Positions 25,815-34,432 of a stretch of 64,000 nucleotides of DNA are shown piece after piece. Numbering within the stretch: the first letter of the stretch is position 1; every line of letters starts with the position of its first letter. The notes beneath the pieces are model-generated. The model saw only the letters and a list, made by a program, of their open reading frames with translations, had not been told where the DNA came from and did not search any database. The translations under genes were made by a program, and so were the position numbers. Origin of the DNA: Bremerella alba (lineage in GTDB: Bacteria; Planctomycetota; Planctomycetia; Pirellulales; Pirellulaceae); assembly GCF_013618625.1 (NCBI RefSeq), contig NZ_JABRWO010000007.1, forward strand, positions 310,001 through 374,000. The letters are read 5' to 3'.

Positions 25815-26096
25815 GTGAACCCCGAAAAAAATATGTGGCTAGACCTGTTTGAGCGTTGGCCCAAAGACATGCCCCAAAAGGGGGTCATTATGTCGGAGCT
25901 TAACGAATCGATCCCTTTCGTTGGTTTCGCGCTCGACGAAAATATGGTGGTCGTACAACGTCAGACTCCCGACGCAATCGGAGCTCGTCAGGCCATCATT
26001 CCTTTCAACTCGATCAGCTATCTCAAAATCACGGCCATTGTTCCTCCTAAAGCCTATACAGAGTTTGGGTTTAAGGGAGCGTTACCCAAAGTCTGA
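25815..26096 (+). CDS. Small conserved hypothetical protein
   Basis: The 93-residue product is soluble and has no motif I recognise. Its central VGFALDENMVVVQRQTPDAIGARQAIIPFNSISYLKI is a plausible small beta barrel of Sm- or Tudor-like type. It overlaps the following cysteine desulfurase gene by one base (TGATG), so the two are co-translated. It may be a partner of the desulfurase or a regulator. The GTG at 25815 has GGAA 9 bases upstream; an ATG at 25833 in frame is possible. The 275 bases before it, to the divergent DUF1559 gene, contain only AT-rich sequence with no clear feature. Confidence 0.55.
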   Translation: MNPEKNMWLDLFERWPKDMPQKGVIMSELNESIPFVGFALDENMVVVQRQTPDAIGARQAIIPFNSISYLKITAIVPPKAYTEFGFKGALPKV

Positions 26097-27238
26097 TGAA
26101 ATCGATCTTTCTCGATTACAACGCGACGACGCCCATTGCACCGAGCGTCCAAGAGGCAATGCTCCCCTATATGGCGGAGTATTTTGCCTGCCCGGACGGG
26201 ATTTATGCGCGAAGCCGCGCCATCGACGAATCTTTAGAAGATGCCCGAGGACAAGTTGCTCACCTGCTTGGGGCAACTTCCGATGAAATCGTGTTCTGCG
26301 CTTCCGGTACCGAAAGCTGCAATCAGGCCATTAAGGGAGTCGCCTATGGCTATCTTGCGCAACGAAAACCATGTCACATCATCATTTCCGCCATCGAGCA
26401 CGCGGCAGTAGCCCAAACGGCAAGTCATTGCCGTAATATGGGTTGCGACGTTTCAATTGTCCCGGTCGATCGCCATGGAATCGTGACAGCGGATGCTCTC
26501 TTGCAGGCAATACGCCCGGATACGCAGCTCGTATCCATCATGCTGGCCAATGACGAGACTGGCGTTATTCAGCCGATAAGCGAGCTGGCTAAGATATGTC
26601 AGGAACATGAGTTACTGTTACATTCCGATGCGTGCCAGGCTGCCGGAAAGATTCACGTCAATCCTAAACAGTTAGGCGTCGATTTACTAAGCATCAGTGC
26701 CCACAAATTTTACGGCCCCAAAGGCGCCGCGGCCCTCTACGTTAAAGAAGGAACTTCCCTTCAGCCCATCATCCATGGAGGCGGGGCCGAGCACTCATTA
26801 AGGGCCGGAGCTGAGAACGTCTTGGCCTGGGTTGGTATGGGTAAAGCGGCAAATTTAGTGGGTCGCAGTATCGATGCTGCGGCAGAAAAGCTCACGCAAC
26901 TTTCTCGAAGACTCGGCCACCGGCTCATGGAATCGATTCCTGAGCCTATTGTCATTCACGGATCACAAGTCGAGCGTATCCCGAACACATTATGCATCAA
27001 CTTTCCAAAAGTTTCCGGCCAAGAGCTGCTTAGACGCGTTCCCGAAATCTGTGCGGCAACCTCTTGTAGCGATACCGTGGGGGGGGGAAACACTTCGCCT
27101 GTGCTGGGGGCGATGGGAATCAGCGAGACGGATAAAAGGGGAACAATTCGCCTTAGCCTCGGATGGTACACCTCTGAGGAAGAAATCGATCAAGCCGCCG
27201 ACCTACTGATTCATGCTTGGGAATCTTTGAGGCATTAA
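26096..27238 (+). CDS. Cysteine desulfurase (NifS/IscS class, PLP)
   Basis: NifS/IscS enzymes take sulfur from cysteine as an enzyme persulfide for iron-sulfur clusters and thio-modified tRNA. The 380-residue protein has the fold-type I PLP landmarks: LDYNATTPIAP at the start, SGTESCNQAIKG, ANDETGVIQPI, HSDACQAAGK and the PLP lysine Lys204 in SAHKFYGPKG. The mobile loop with the catalytic Cys is TSCSDTVGGG (Cys324), near the C-terminus as in IscS, not the short SufS loop. The family's SGSACSSG is changed to TSCSDT, which is a moderate difference. Length is normal (about 385-400). The gene is coupled to a small hypothetical protein, with no IscU, SufU or regulator beside it. Confidence 0.9.
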   Translation: MKSIFLDYNATTPIAPSVQEAMLPYMAEYFACPDGIYARSRAIDESLEDARGQVAHLLGATSDEIVFCASGTESCNQAIKGVAYGYLAQRKPCHIIISAIEHAAVAQTASHCRNMGCDVSIVPVDRHGIVTADALLQAIRPDTQLVSIMLANDETGVIQPISELAKICQEHELLLHSDACQAAGKIHVNPKQLGVDLLSISAHKFYGPKGAAALYVKEGTSLQPIIHGGGAEHSLRAGAENVLAWVGMGKAANLVGRSIDAAAEKLTQLSRRLGHRLMESIPEPIVIHGSQVERIPNTLCINFPKVSGQELLRRVPEICAATSCSDTVGGGNTSPVLGAMGISETDKRGTIRLSLGWYTSEEEIDQAADLLIHAWESLRH

Positions 27239-27669
27239 TTTCCTGTCGAACGATTACCTCAAGGTTGCGTAGCTCTCCCCAGAATTGCCCGGAAACGCCA
27301 AATTCCTCGACTCTGCGAGGGCCTCAGGCTCGTTTCGAATTGCAAATTTGAAACACTTCACTCCATCCCACGATTAGACCTGCAGTCGCTAACTCCATTG
27401 TTACGAGACAAACCGTAGAGCGGATACTCGGGTGAATGGAACCTTAAAACACCACTTAACACCATGCTTGCCACCTGTGAGGATTGCAATTCACCAATAC
27501 GCATGGTTTTATGCTGATGCGTTCCGGTCGCGTTCCTGTTTCATTTTGCGTTTTTCGCGTACTGTAGATACCAATTCAAGATTACTCCATCGCTAACGAA
27601 TCCACTTCTGGGCAAATGCACAGGAGTAGAGGCCCCTTCGCCTGCCAGCAACGAAATGAGGCTTCCGAA
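27239..27669. other. 431-base intergenic region, no feature seen
   Basis: This gap lies between the desulfurase gene and a small zinc-ribbon gene. I see no terminator hairpin with a T-run, no tRNA and no convincing promoter pair. Reading frames in it are short and not coding-like. Confidence 0.6.
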
Positions 27670-27861
27670 ATGATCGTCAAATCACAAAACGTATTGATCG
27701 ATACCGATTCAATTGCCTTCGCGGTAATGTATCGCTGCTTGAAGTGCGACAATGTCGTACACGGCACGAAAGGTTCTGCGAATGGGATTGTCTGCGAGAA
27801 CTGCCAATCTCCCTTAGAGGAAGATGACGAGATCGCCTTTCGGCTCGAGGGTGATGACTAG
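27670..27861 (+). CDS. Small zinc-ribbon protein
   Basis: The 63-residue protein has two CxxC knuckles, CLKC and CENC, 21 residues apart, which form a zinc ribbon. The N-terminal part is short and the C-terminus is acidic (LEEDDEIAFRLEGDD). Small zinc ribbons of this kind bind nucleic acid or act as partner subunits. GAGG lies 9 bases before the ATG at 27670, so that start is preferred to an ATG at 27616. No family can be named. It is flanked downstream by a convergent transporter gene. Confidence 0.6.
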   Translation: MIVKSQNVLIDTDSIAFAVMYRCLKCDNVVHGTKGSANGIVCENCQSPLEEDDEIAFRLEGDD

Positions 27862-27985
27862 TCGTAGCCGCCTAGCAAATTTCCGCCAAAAGCAATCTGC
27901 GCTATTTTAGGTGCAGATGGACATGCCAAGCGCGTCAGCAGCTTCCGTCTATTCAAGACTCGAAGCGATTGAAGCGAACAGGCAA

Positions 27986-29209
27986 TTAAGCTTGAGCACT
28001 CTTCGCGTCTGGTCCATTCTCGGAAGACGTGTTTCCGAAATTGAAATTCTTGAAGCTCAAGCTATCGATTCTTCCGGCTAACAAGTCTGCCAGCGGACGA
28101 GTCATTTCAAACTTGGCAAACAAGATCTTCATGATCGCTGTCATGGGAACTGCCAAGAACATGCCAATCATGCCCCAGATCAGCGACCAGAACATCAACG
28201 CTAACAAGATCGCGATCGGATGAACGTCGAATGAATCGCCCATCATGCGGGGTTCGATGACGTTCCCACTTATTATCTGTACGGCAGATGAGAGGGTGAT
28301 CACGATCGTCATTTCCCACCAAGCCATTTCCGGATCGAATACGATTAATGGCAAAGGCAACAGGCACGCTAGAATGGGCCCAATGTTCGGGATGAAATTG
28401 AATAAGAACGCCAACAGGGCGAAAACAGCCGCCAGAGGTATTCCGAAAAGCCACAAAGTGAAGCCAAAGGCGAGGCCAGTAAAGAACGAGATAAGCGACT
28501 TGGTGAGAATGTATTCTCGGATTTTGGCGTCAATCTCTTGCCAGGTATTTTCTGGGAGCGTAGCTTGCGAGCTTCCTAGCAGTAGAAAAAAGAGGAAGAT
28601 GACGACCATCGTGCTCGTTTGAAGCATATACCACATCGAATCGGTAAGCTTATTCAAGCTATGCTTTACGGTGTCATTTAGAAATTGCGATAGAAGATCA
28701 TGCGAAGGACCATCTTGCTGGGATGCCGAATTCTGCTGTTGTAGCGTTCCTGCCATGGGGACAGCCGCGTCGTTAATACTTGAAGTATTTACGGCTTCTG
28801 CGACATCGCTTGCGTGTGAACTTCCGGACAGAAGGCCTTGAAAGGCAAGTTCAGGCGTTCTCACCCATTCTGGGACCAAATCGACCCATGCTTTTGCTCC
28901 TTGAACATACTTGCCACCGTCTTGCCGAAGCTGTGCAACGGAAAGCCAAATGATGCTCCAGAGCACAAACACCAAGGCAAACCCGATGAGGGAAGCAATC
29001 AGGACGGCAACCAGGCGGGTCGTGGAAAGTCGATTTTGTATGTTCGACAATACTGGCGTCAAACCGCTGACGATAAAAATCGCCAAGACAAACGGGATCA
29101 ACACCGCCTGCAGCCAATAGAGAGACCACAGCGCGAGAACACCTACGGCTATCGCCAGACAAATCGTTTGCCGGCGCATTTCCGTTTCAATCGATGCGAA
29201 TCGAGACAT
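27986..29209 (-). CDS. AI-2E family transporter-like membrane protein (PerM)
   Basis: The 407-residue protein has two N-terminal hydrophobic helices (about 15-52), another at 61-84, a soluble loop (about 85-205) and a cluster of C-terminal helices (about 208-365). The later part has the AI-2E/PerM features FTGLAFGFTLWLFGIPLAAVFALLAFLFNFIPNIGPI and VIEPRMMGDSFDVHPIAILLALMFW, which match the family's 'l.G.p.....g...gl...iP.iGp' and 'v.P.i.g..l.lhP...l..ll.ggl'. Members export small molecules or Na+ in exchange, and the name AI-2E reflects TqsA. The substrate is unknown. The loop region carries a Ser/Gln-rich insert. The next gene upstream (DUF423) starts 29 bases away and is probably co-transcribed. 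Confidence 0.85.
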   Translation of the reverse strand: MSRFASIETEMRRQTICLAIAVGVLALWSLYWLQAVLIPFVLAIFIVSGLTPVLSNIQNRLSTTRLVAVLIASLIGFALVFVLWSIIWLSVAQLRQDGGKYVQGAKAWVDLVPEWVRTPELAFQGLLSGSSHASDVAEAVNTSSINDAAVPMAGTLQQQNSASQQDGPSHDLLSQFLNDTVKHSLNKLTDSMWYMLQTSTMVVIFLFFLLLGSSQATLPENTWQEIDAKIREYILTKSLISFFTGLAFGFTLWLFGIPLAAVFALLAFLFNFIPNIGPILACLLPLPLIVFDPEMAWWEMTIVITLSSAVQIISGNVIEPRMMGDSFDVHPIAILLALMFWSLIWGMIGMFLAVPMTAIMKILFAKFEMTRPLADLLAGRIDSLSFKNFNFGNTSSENGPDAKSAQA

Positions 29210-29237
29210 AAAGACCTTCGGTTCTAGTTTGCAGCCT

Positions 29238-29711
29238 TCATTCCAGATCTTCCCGATCTACTAGCGGCTCGAACAATAGAACGGTAATCAAAAACAGAAT
29301 CCATCCCAATATCATGATGCTTCCACCCACCGGGACTAGCATCGTAAGTTGCGACATTCCCATGGCGGCAATGAGATAGAGCGTCCCACTGAAAAGCACG
29401 ACGCCGAGAACCAGAGACACTGCAGCGGCCATTCCCAATGCTTGGCCTCGGGCGGAACAGGCCATTATCATACCCAGCCCGATCATCGCCAGGCCATGAT
29501 ACATCTGATACTTCACCCCCGTTTCGTATTGGGAGAGCCTTTTCGCCACTGCTGGGTTGGGAGCAGGGTCGGAGAGTTCATCTCCGACTGCGTCGGCGTC
29601 GGCACCGGAAACATCGGACACAATCATCCCTCGCACCGTATGCTCCATCGCACCTGCGATGACAGCCGTCCCGCTGAAAAGAACGCCGAGAACTAGCACA
29701 AACTTGGCCAC
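29238..29711 (-). CDS. DUF423 membrane protein
   Basis: The 157-residue protein has four hydrophobic segments. It shows the DUF423 (YwdK/YgdD) signature: YETGVKYQMYHGLAMIGLGM, followed by VLFSGTLYLIAA and VPVGGSIMILGWILFL. The family's role is unknown. Compared with other members (about 120 residues) it has an insert of about 45 residues after the first helix (AMEHTVRGMIVSDVSGADA...). The GTG at 29711 is chosen over the longer frame from 29810 because AGAGGAAG stands just upstream and the first hydrophobic helix then begins at the N-terminus. It lies 28 bases before the AI-2E gene. Confidence 0.82.
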   Translation of the reverse strand: MAKFVLVLGVLFSGTAVIAGAMEHTVRGMIVSDVSGADADAVGDELSDPAPNPAVAKRLSQYETGVKYQMYHGLAMIGLGMIMACSARGQALGMAAAVSLVLGVVLFSGTLYLIAAMGMSQLTMLVPVGGSIMILGWILFLITVLLFEPLVDREDLE

Positions 29712-29825
29712 AAGACACTTCCTCTGAGATGCTCTTACAGAATGGAAAGAGACAAATCGCACATAACCGTGCGAACGTATCTCTTGGACAAAGGTTCTAT
29801 TGTACGCCAATCTTCGACATGGCGC

Positions 29826-29868
29826 AAAAAAGTACCGCCGTGAAAGTCCGAAGACGTCTCACGGCGGC
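29826..29868 (-). terminator. Intrinsic terminator after the secretin gene
   Basis: Read on the minus strand, GCCGCCGTGA and TCACGGCGG form a 9-base stem with an inner GAC-GTCTTCG-GAC extension, followed by TACTTTTTT. It ends the secretin transcript, which ends at 29901. Confidence 0.9.
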
Positions 29869-29900
29869 AGGAGGTCATAGTCTTTTTGCGAAGTACGGCG

Positions 29901-32900
29901 TTACTGCGTGAAGCCGAGTTTCGCTTCTTCTTCCTCTTGGATGATGATTCGAGGCGTCACCATCATCATCAGGCTCTGCGTTTCTCGACCGATACCTACG
30001 TCTCGGAACAGACGATTGATATACGGTAGCTTGCTAAAGACCGGAATACCGCGTTCGCGACGTTCTTCGCTTAGACGCTTAATACCACCCAGTAGCACTG
30101 TACCACCATCAGGCACACTCACTGTCGTGCTCACCGTCACAAAGGAGAACTGTGGCAGCTGAATCGTGGTACCAGAGGTTACCTCTTCCTCTTCATCGTT
30201 AGTCGTACCACCATCTGCTGCATCCGGATCTTGAACGGTCGAATCAGATCGAGTACTTGTAGTCCCCTCGAAGGTGAACTCTTCGACGTTACCGATTCGG
30301 CTGAAGAACGGCACCAGGGTCAGGCGTACAAACCGACGATCCGGAGAAACGACCGCTTGCACGCTAAGTGAAGTACCTTCGTTTAGAACGACAATCACCG
30401 GTTGCTGAGCCGCAGCAAAGTCACCCACAACAGGAATCACGCTCGTGACGAACGGGGTTTGAGTGGTATCCGAGACGAATGCCGTTTGACCGTTGAACAA
30501 GGTCACCTTCGGAGCCTGCATCACATTCGATCGCAAGTCACCCTGTGCGGCCTGCATCACGAAGAAGGCTTCGATGTCAGATAACATCGCAAATCCGAAC
30601 GTCGCACCTGCGGTTGTTGGATTGATCAAGCCACCGACCGATGGAACCGTATTATTGAACAATTCTTGATTGAACTGCAGATCCAAGTCCCCGGTCGGGT
30701 TACCATCCTGGTCGATACCAACCGTTACACTCGGGCTGCCCGAATTATTACGATTCGCACCCAGTCCAGTGGTGTTGTCCTGAATCTGGAAGTCGAAGTC
30801 GACACCGACACGTTCAAAGAAGTTGTCGTTCAAAGTAATGAAGCGAACTTCGATGGTAACCTGAAGGTCTTGCAGACGTCGCAACTGAGCCAAAAGGTCA
30901 GCGAGTCGATCGTGCACTTCCTGCGTCTGGCTAACCACCAGGCTAAGGTTCGTGCTGAAAGGTGCGATTGAGCCTGGGCCACCCAGTTCTTCCCACGATT
31001 CCGGTTCGACGGTCGTTGTGATGAGTTCGATCAGCTGATCGAAGTCAGGCTGAACACCACCACCGAAGCCACCAGGACCACCTCCTACGCCACCGCCAGG
31101 ACCGAAGCCCATGTTACCTTGCGATTGGCCGGAAACCGGAGGACCGCCACCGGATAAACCAGGGATGAATCCGTTAGGCACCTGGGCCAGTGCACTCGAA
31201 CTGTTGATGTCTTCGCCTTGGGCGAACAATGACATGGGATTCGATCCCCCCATCGTTCCTGCTGGCGAACCCGTGATCCCTTGGCTTTCGTAGGCAGCCT
31301 TAATGGCACCCGGAAGGCCCATGTTGTAGCTCGGTACGAAGTTCGGGATTGGAAGCACCAAGTCAGCTACGTTGTAAACCTTCTGGTACACGTTGCGGCT
31401 GCGGAACGATTCGCTGGTAATGACCAGAGCTTCGTCGCGAATCACATAGCTCAACCGTAGTGGCTGCAGAATGTGATTCAAAGCACTGTCCAGGCGAACC
31501 GCTTGTTGCATGTTAATGCTGATTTCAGTGTCATAAGTCACCCCTTCGGCTTGCAGGCCGCGTGGGTCCAACATGACGTTGATACCAACCATGTTGCCCA
31601 AGGTTTCCATGACGCTTTGCAGCGACTGTTTGTTGAACTTGATGTCGACCTTGGTCTTAAGAGCCTTACGAATCTCGACTTCGTCTTCCGAGATCTGCGA
31701 GTTCTCTGTCAACCAGCGTCGACGGCGTTCGGTCATGTCTCCCCATTCCTTCGCACTTGCGAACTGAATGGGATTGTTGTCATCGAACGGAATCGAGGAA
31801 GTATCGACGTTATGCAAGGCTTGCCAAACGGCCGATTCCTTGTCGTCCTTCAGAGCCATGTTCTGATAGGTACGGCGTGCGAACTTGGCCTTCCAGATTA
31901 ACGTTTGGACCACCGGGTTTTCCGGGTCCATTTCGCGAGCCTGGCGGGCAATCACTTCCGCTTCCTGCCAACGCTGTTGATCCATCAGTTCGTTGAACTG
32001 ATTGGTCATGTCGGCCAGCTTGCCATCGATTTCAAGCTTAACGTCACGATCTTGTTTGATCTCGCTCTTGATCGCCATGTTGCGTTCGTCGAGTTCAATC
32101 TGTGACTTATTCATATCGATGTAGGTCTCGAGCGATTCGACGCTGCGATCAACACGAGAGAGCAGTTGCTTCTTGGCAATGGCATCGATCGACGACTCAT
32201 CTACCGTGACACGAACTCTCTTCAGCTTGTCCAAGGCACTTTTTGGATCGACCTCACGCATTGCGTCGGCCTGCGATTGCTCTCGAGTGACTTCAGCAAT
32301 CATCTGCCGCAGCAGCACTTGCTGCCGAGCGTCAACCTCGGCCAAAGGCGAGGAGTTACTGGTCTGAGCAACTCCGCTGGTCACCGGGTTAGTCTGGTAT
32401 TGCAGGAAGTCTTGCAAACGCTGGCGTGCGGTTGGATCGAGTTGGCTCTCGTACTTCCAGGCTTCTTCAAACAGCTTGCGAGCTTTCATCTTGTCGCCGG
32501 AAGCCAACGCCTGTTCACCCTCTTGCAAATATCGCGTGCCTGCCTGGCCGGTAGCGTCTTGCTGGGCAGAAGCGGGCATATTGCGAGTGTCATCGTTTTG
32601 AGGATTGTAGATCCCTTGCGAAACAGGGAATCCTGCATCCATAGGACCTTGCGATCCACTGGCTTGGCGTACTGGACTGGAAGCTTTCGCTCGCGAGATT
32701 TCTAACATCAGCATATCGGGGCGAAGGTCGCCCTGTTGATAGCTTCGGTTACCCAACGTGTTAGCCTGTTTGGTAAACGCTTCGGCCGTCCCAATGTCAC
32801 CGCGATCTAGGGCTGCTTTGGCCTGAACAAGGATGGCTTGTTCTTTAGCGCGGGCGTTGCCGGCGATATTCTCAGAAACATTCGGAGCGACCTGGTTTGC

Positions 32901-34055
32901 ACCGGAACCGCCACTTCGGCGTCGCGTGATCTCAGTCAGCAAACGGTCCGGAGTAACACGAGCTCTCTGGAAATCGAGGTTCATCGACTGAACCTGACGA
33001 GACATCTGTTCCGCCAGATCGTATTGCCCGTAGAGCATCAAGCCTTCTGCTTGTTGAAGCAAGACTTCACCAAACTGATAGGCCGACTGTGGACCAACCG
33101 GCGAGGCTGAGATTTGATTTACGGAGCGAATCAGATACTCGACATTTTCAGGCGAGTCTTGGTGCGATGGATAGACGAGCCCCAAGCCCTGAACTTGACG
33201 TACGAGCTTTTCTGCGAGGGCCACATTCCCACGTGCGAGTTCCAGACGAGCTTGAAGCAACATCCGGCGAGATGTCTCGGCGTTGCCTTGCGTACTGGTC
33301 GCTGCAGCGTAGGGATTGGAGGTCATCGCAGGATCAGGCGTCTGGTTGACCGTCGGAAGGCGAGTTGGGCTGGTTCCTGCGGCAGGACCATCAGCGGCGA
33401 CTTCACCACCAAGCATCGAAGGACGAACGCCTGCGTTTTCCAGGTCTCGACGGAAAGCCATGACCGAGTAGCCGGCTGACTGGAAGTCTGGGCCCGCTTT
33501 GGAAGCTTGCTGGTAGTAGTTCAAAGCCGACATCGTTTGGCCGCTTTTTAAAGCTTCCTTGCCACGAGCAAGAGCTTCGGCCGCAATCTTCTGCTCCATG
33601 CCAGGTTCCTGTCCGAGCAGTTTTTGCCCGACATAGTCTGGATTGGCTTGGGCAGCCGTCAGATCGGCCAGATCACGAGCAGCAGCTTCCGGGGTATCCC
33701 GAAATTTGCTGAAAGCCGGATCTGAGGGAACATTGAACGTTTTGGCTTGCTCGATCAGAGACTGAGCACGTTGGTAGTCTCCGGCACGCATCGCATCGCG
33801 AGCTGCCTTCAGAACCCCTTCTTGCTTTTGCTGATCATACAGCGAACCTTGTTGTTGACCTGTCGCCGATATTGACGTGACGAGCTCAATCTCGGTCAAC
33901 GGATTTGCGACAACCCCTTTTCCAGTGCTGAAGCACAGCACGGCAATGAGACCGGCTGTAAGCACACGCGTGGCCAAATTCAACGCGACTCTCCTTGTCT
34001 GAACTTGTGGCAGCCTGCGATCCGTGAGTTCTGGGATCGTCCGAGAATGATTCAT
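29901..34055 (-). CDS. Giant secretin (PilQ/GspD family) with N-terminal repeat region
   Basis: Secretins form outer-membrane channels for pili and secretion. The 1384-residue product is two to three times the usual length. It starts with an unusually long N-region and a hydrophobic segment (about 26-48) as signal. Residues about 60-700 hold helical repeats of TPR type, each like 'A...G....A...' (RARMAGDYQRAQSLIEQA, ALKSGQTMSALNYYQQA, ALARGNVALAEKLVRQV, ALDRGDIGTAEAFTKQA). An STN/N0-type domain (VDIKFNKQSLQSVMETLGNMVGINVML) begins near 800. A Gly-rich stretch lies near 958-1005. The secretin domain runs from about 1070 to 1365 and contains VPDGGTVLLGGI and VPVFSKLPYINRLF-like and TPRII endings. 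It follows the pilM group in the same direction but behind a terminator. It probably makes the outer channel of that machine. Confidence 0.9.
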   Translation of the reverse strand: MNHSRTIPELTDRRLPQVQTRRVALNLATRVLTAGLIAVLCFSTGKGVVANPLTEIELVTSISATGQQQGSLYDQQKQEGVLKAARDAMRAGDYQRAQSLIEQAKTFNVPSDPAFSKFRDTPEAAARDLADLTAAQANPDYVGQKLLGQEPGMEQKIAAEALARGKEALKSGQTMSALNYYQQASKAGPDFQSAGYSVMAFRRDLENAGVRPSMLGGEVAADGPAAGTSPTRLPTVNQTPDPAMTSNPYAAATSTQGNAETSRRMLLQARLELARGNVALAEKLVRQVQGLGLVYPSHQDSPENVEYLIRSVNQISASPVGPQSAYQFGEVLLQQAEGLMLYGQYDLAEQMSRQVQSMNLDFQRARVTPDRLLTEITRRRSGGSGANQVAPNVSENIAGNARAKEQAILVQAKAALDRGDIGTAEAFTKQANTLGNRSYQQGDLRPDMLMLEISRAKASSPVRQASGSQGPMDAGFPVSQGIYNPQNDDTRNMPASAQQDATGQAGTRYLQEGEQALASGDKMKARKLFEEAWKYESQLDPTARQRLQDFLQYQTNPVTSGVAQTSNSSPLAEVDARQQVLLRQMIAEVTREQSQADAMREVDPKSALDKLKRVRVTVDESSIDAIAKKQLLSRVDRSVESLETYIDMNKSQIELDERNMAIKSEIKQDRDVKLEIDGKLADMTNQFNELMDQQRWQEAEVIARQAREMDPENPVVQTLIWKAKFARRTYQNMALKDDKESAVWQALHNVDTSSIPFDDNNPIQFASAKEWGDMTERRRRWLTENSQISEDEVEIRKALKTKVDIKFNKQSLQSVMETLGNMVGINVMLDPRGLQAEGVTYDTEISINMQQAVRLDSALNHILQPLRLSYVIRDEALVITSESFRSRNVYQKVYNVADLVLPIPNFVPSYNMGLPGAIKAAYESQGITGSPAGTMGGSNPMSLFAQGEDINSSSALAQVPNGFIPGLSGGGPPVSGQSQGNMGFGPGGGVGGGPGGFGGGVQPDFDQLIELITTTVEPESWEELGGPGSIAPFSTNLSLVVSQTQEVHDRLADLLAQLRRLQDLQVTIEVRFITLNDNFFERVGVDFDFQIQDNTTGLGANRNNSGSPSVTVGIDQDGNPTGDLDLQFNQELFNNTVPSVGGLINPTTAGATFGFAMLSDIEAFFVMQAAQGDLRSNVMQAPKVTLFNGQTAFVSDTTQTPFVTSVIPVVGDFAAAQQPVIVVLNEGTSLSVQAVVSPDRRFVRLTLVPFFSRIGNVEEFTFEGTTSTRSDSTVQDPDAADGGTTNDEEEEVTSGTTIQLPQFSFVTVSTTVSVPDGGTVLLGGIKRLSEERRERGIPVFSKLPYINRLFRDVGIGRETQSLMMMVTPRIIIQEEEEAKLGFTQ

Positions 34056-34432
34056 GGTGTTCCTATCCTTCCCCTTACGGCGACACGTTTCTGACGAGGA
34101 ACAGCCGCAAACGAATCCTTAATTGGGATCGCCTGCCCTGTCCACGTGCCGCGCGCACTGGTGAATCTGCATCCTTGCATTTCTAGGTGAGGCGGTTAAT
34201 TACTGGTTGTTCCCAAACAGGTCAAGGTCGCTTTGACGACTTGCTCAACCTTTTTTGATAATCAGACCAGTTACGCTGCTAGCAGCAGGAGGTCTCCTCG
34301 CTGGCAGCGCAAAAATCGCCGGGCAGTACAGTACCGAGATCTGAGAAACGACTCAATAGATGTTTCTCTACGCGCAAAGAAAAAGGCGCTCCGAAGAACG
34401 CCTTGGGGGAAAATCAGCTTGGAATCCAGCGA
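34056..34432. other. 377-base gap with a terminator, otherwise no feature
   Basis: The gap separates the secretin gene from the pilM operon. It contains the terminator at 34379-34404. The part closer to the secretin start should hold its promoter, but I see no convincing -35/-10 pair. Confidence 0.6.
34379..34404 (-). terminator. Intrinsic terminator with UUCG tetraloop
   Basis: On the minus strand GGCGTTC and GAGCGCC close a TTCG tetraloop, with outer AA/TT pairs and a TTTTTC tail. It closes the pilM-to-34433 operon before the separate secretin gene. Confidence 0.9.
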
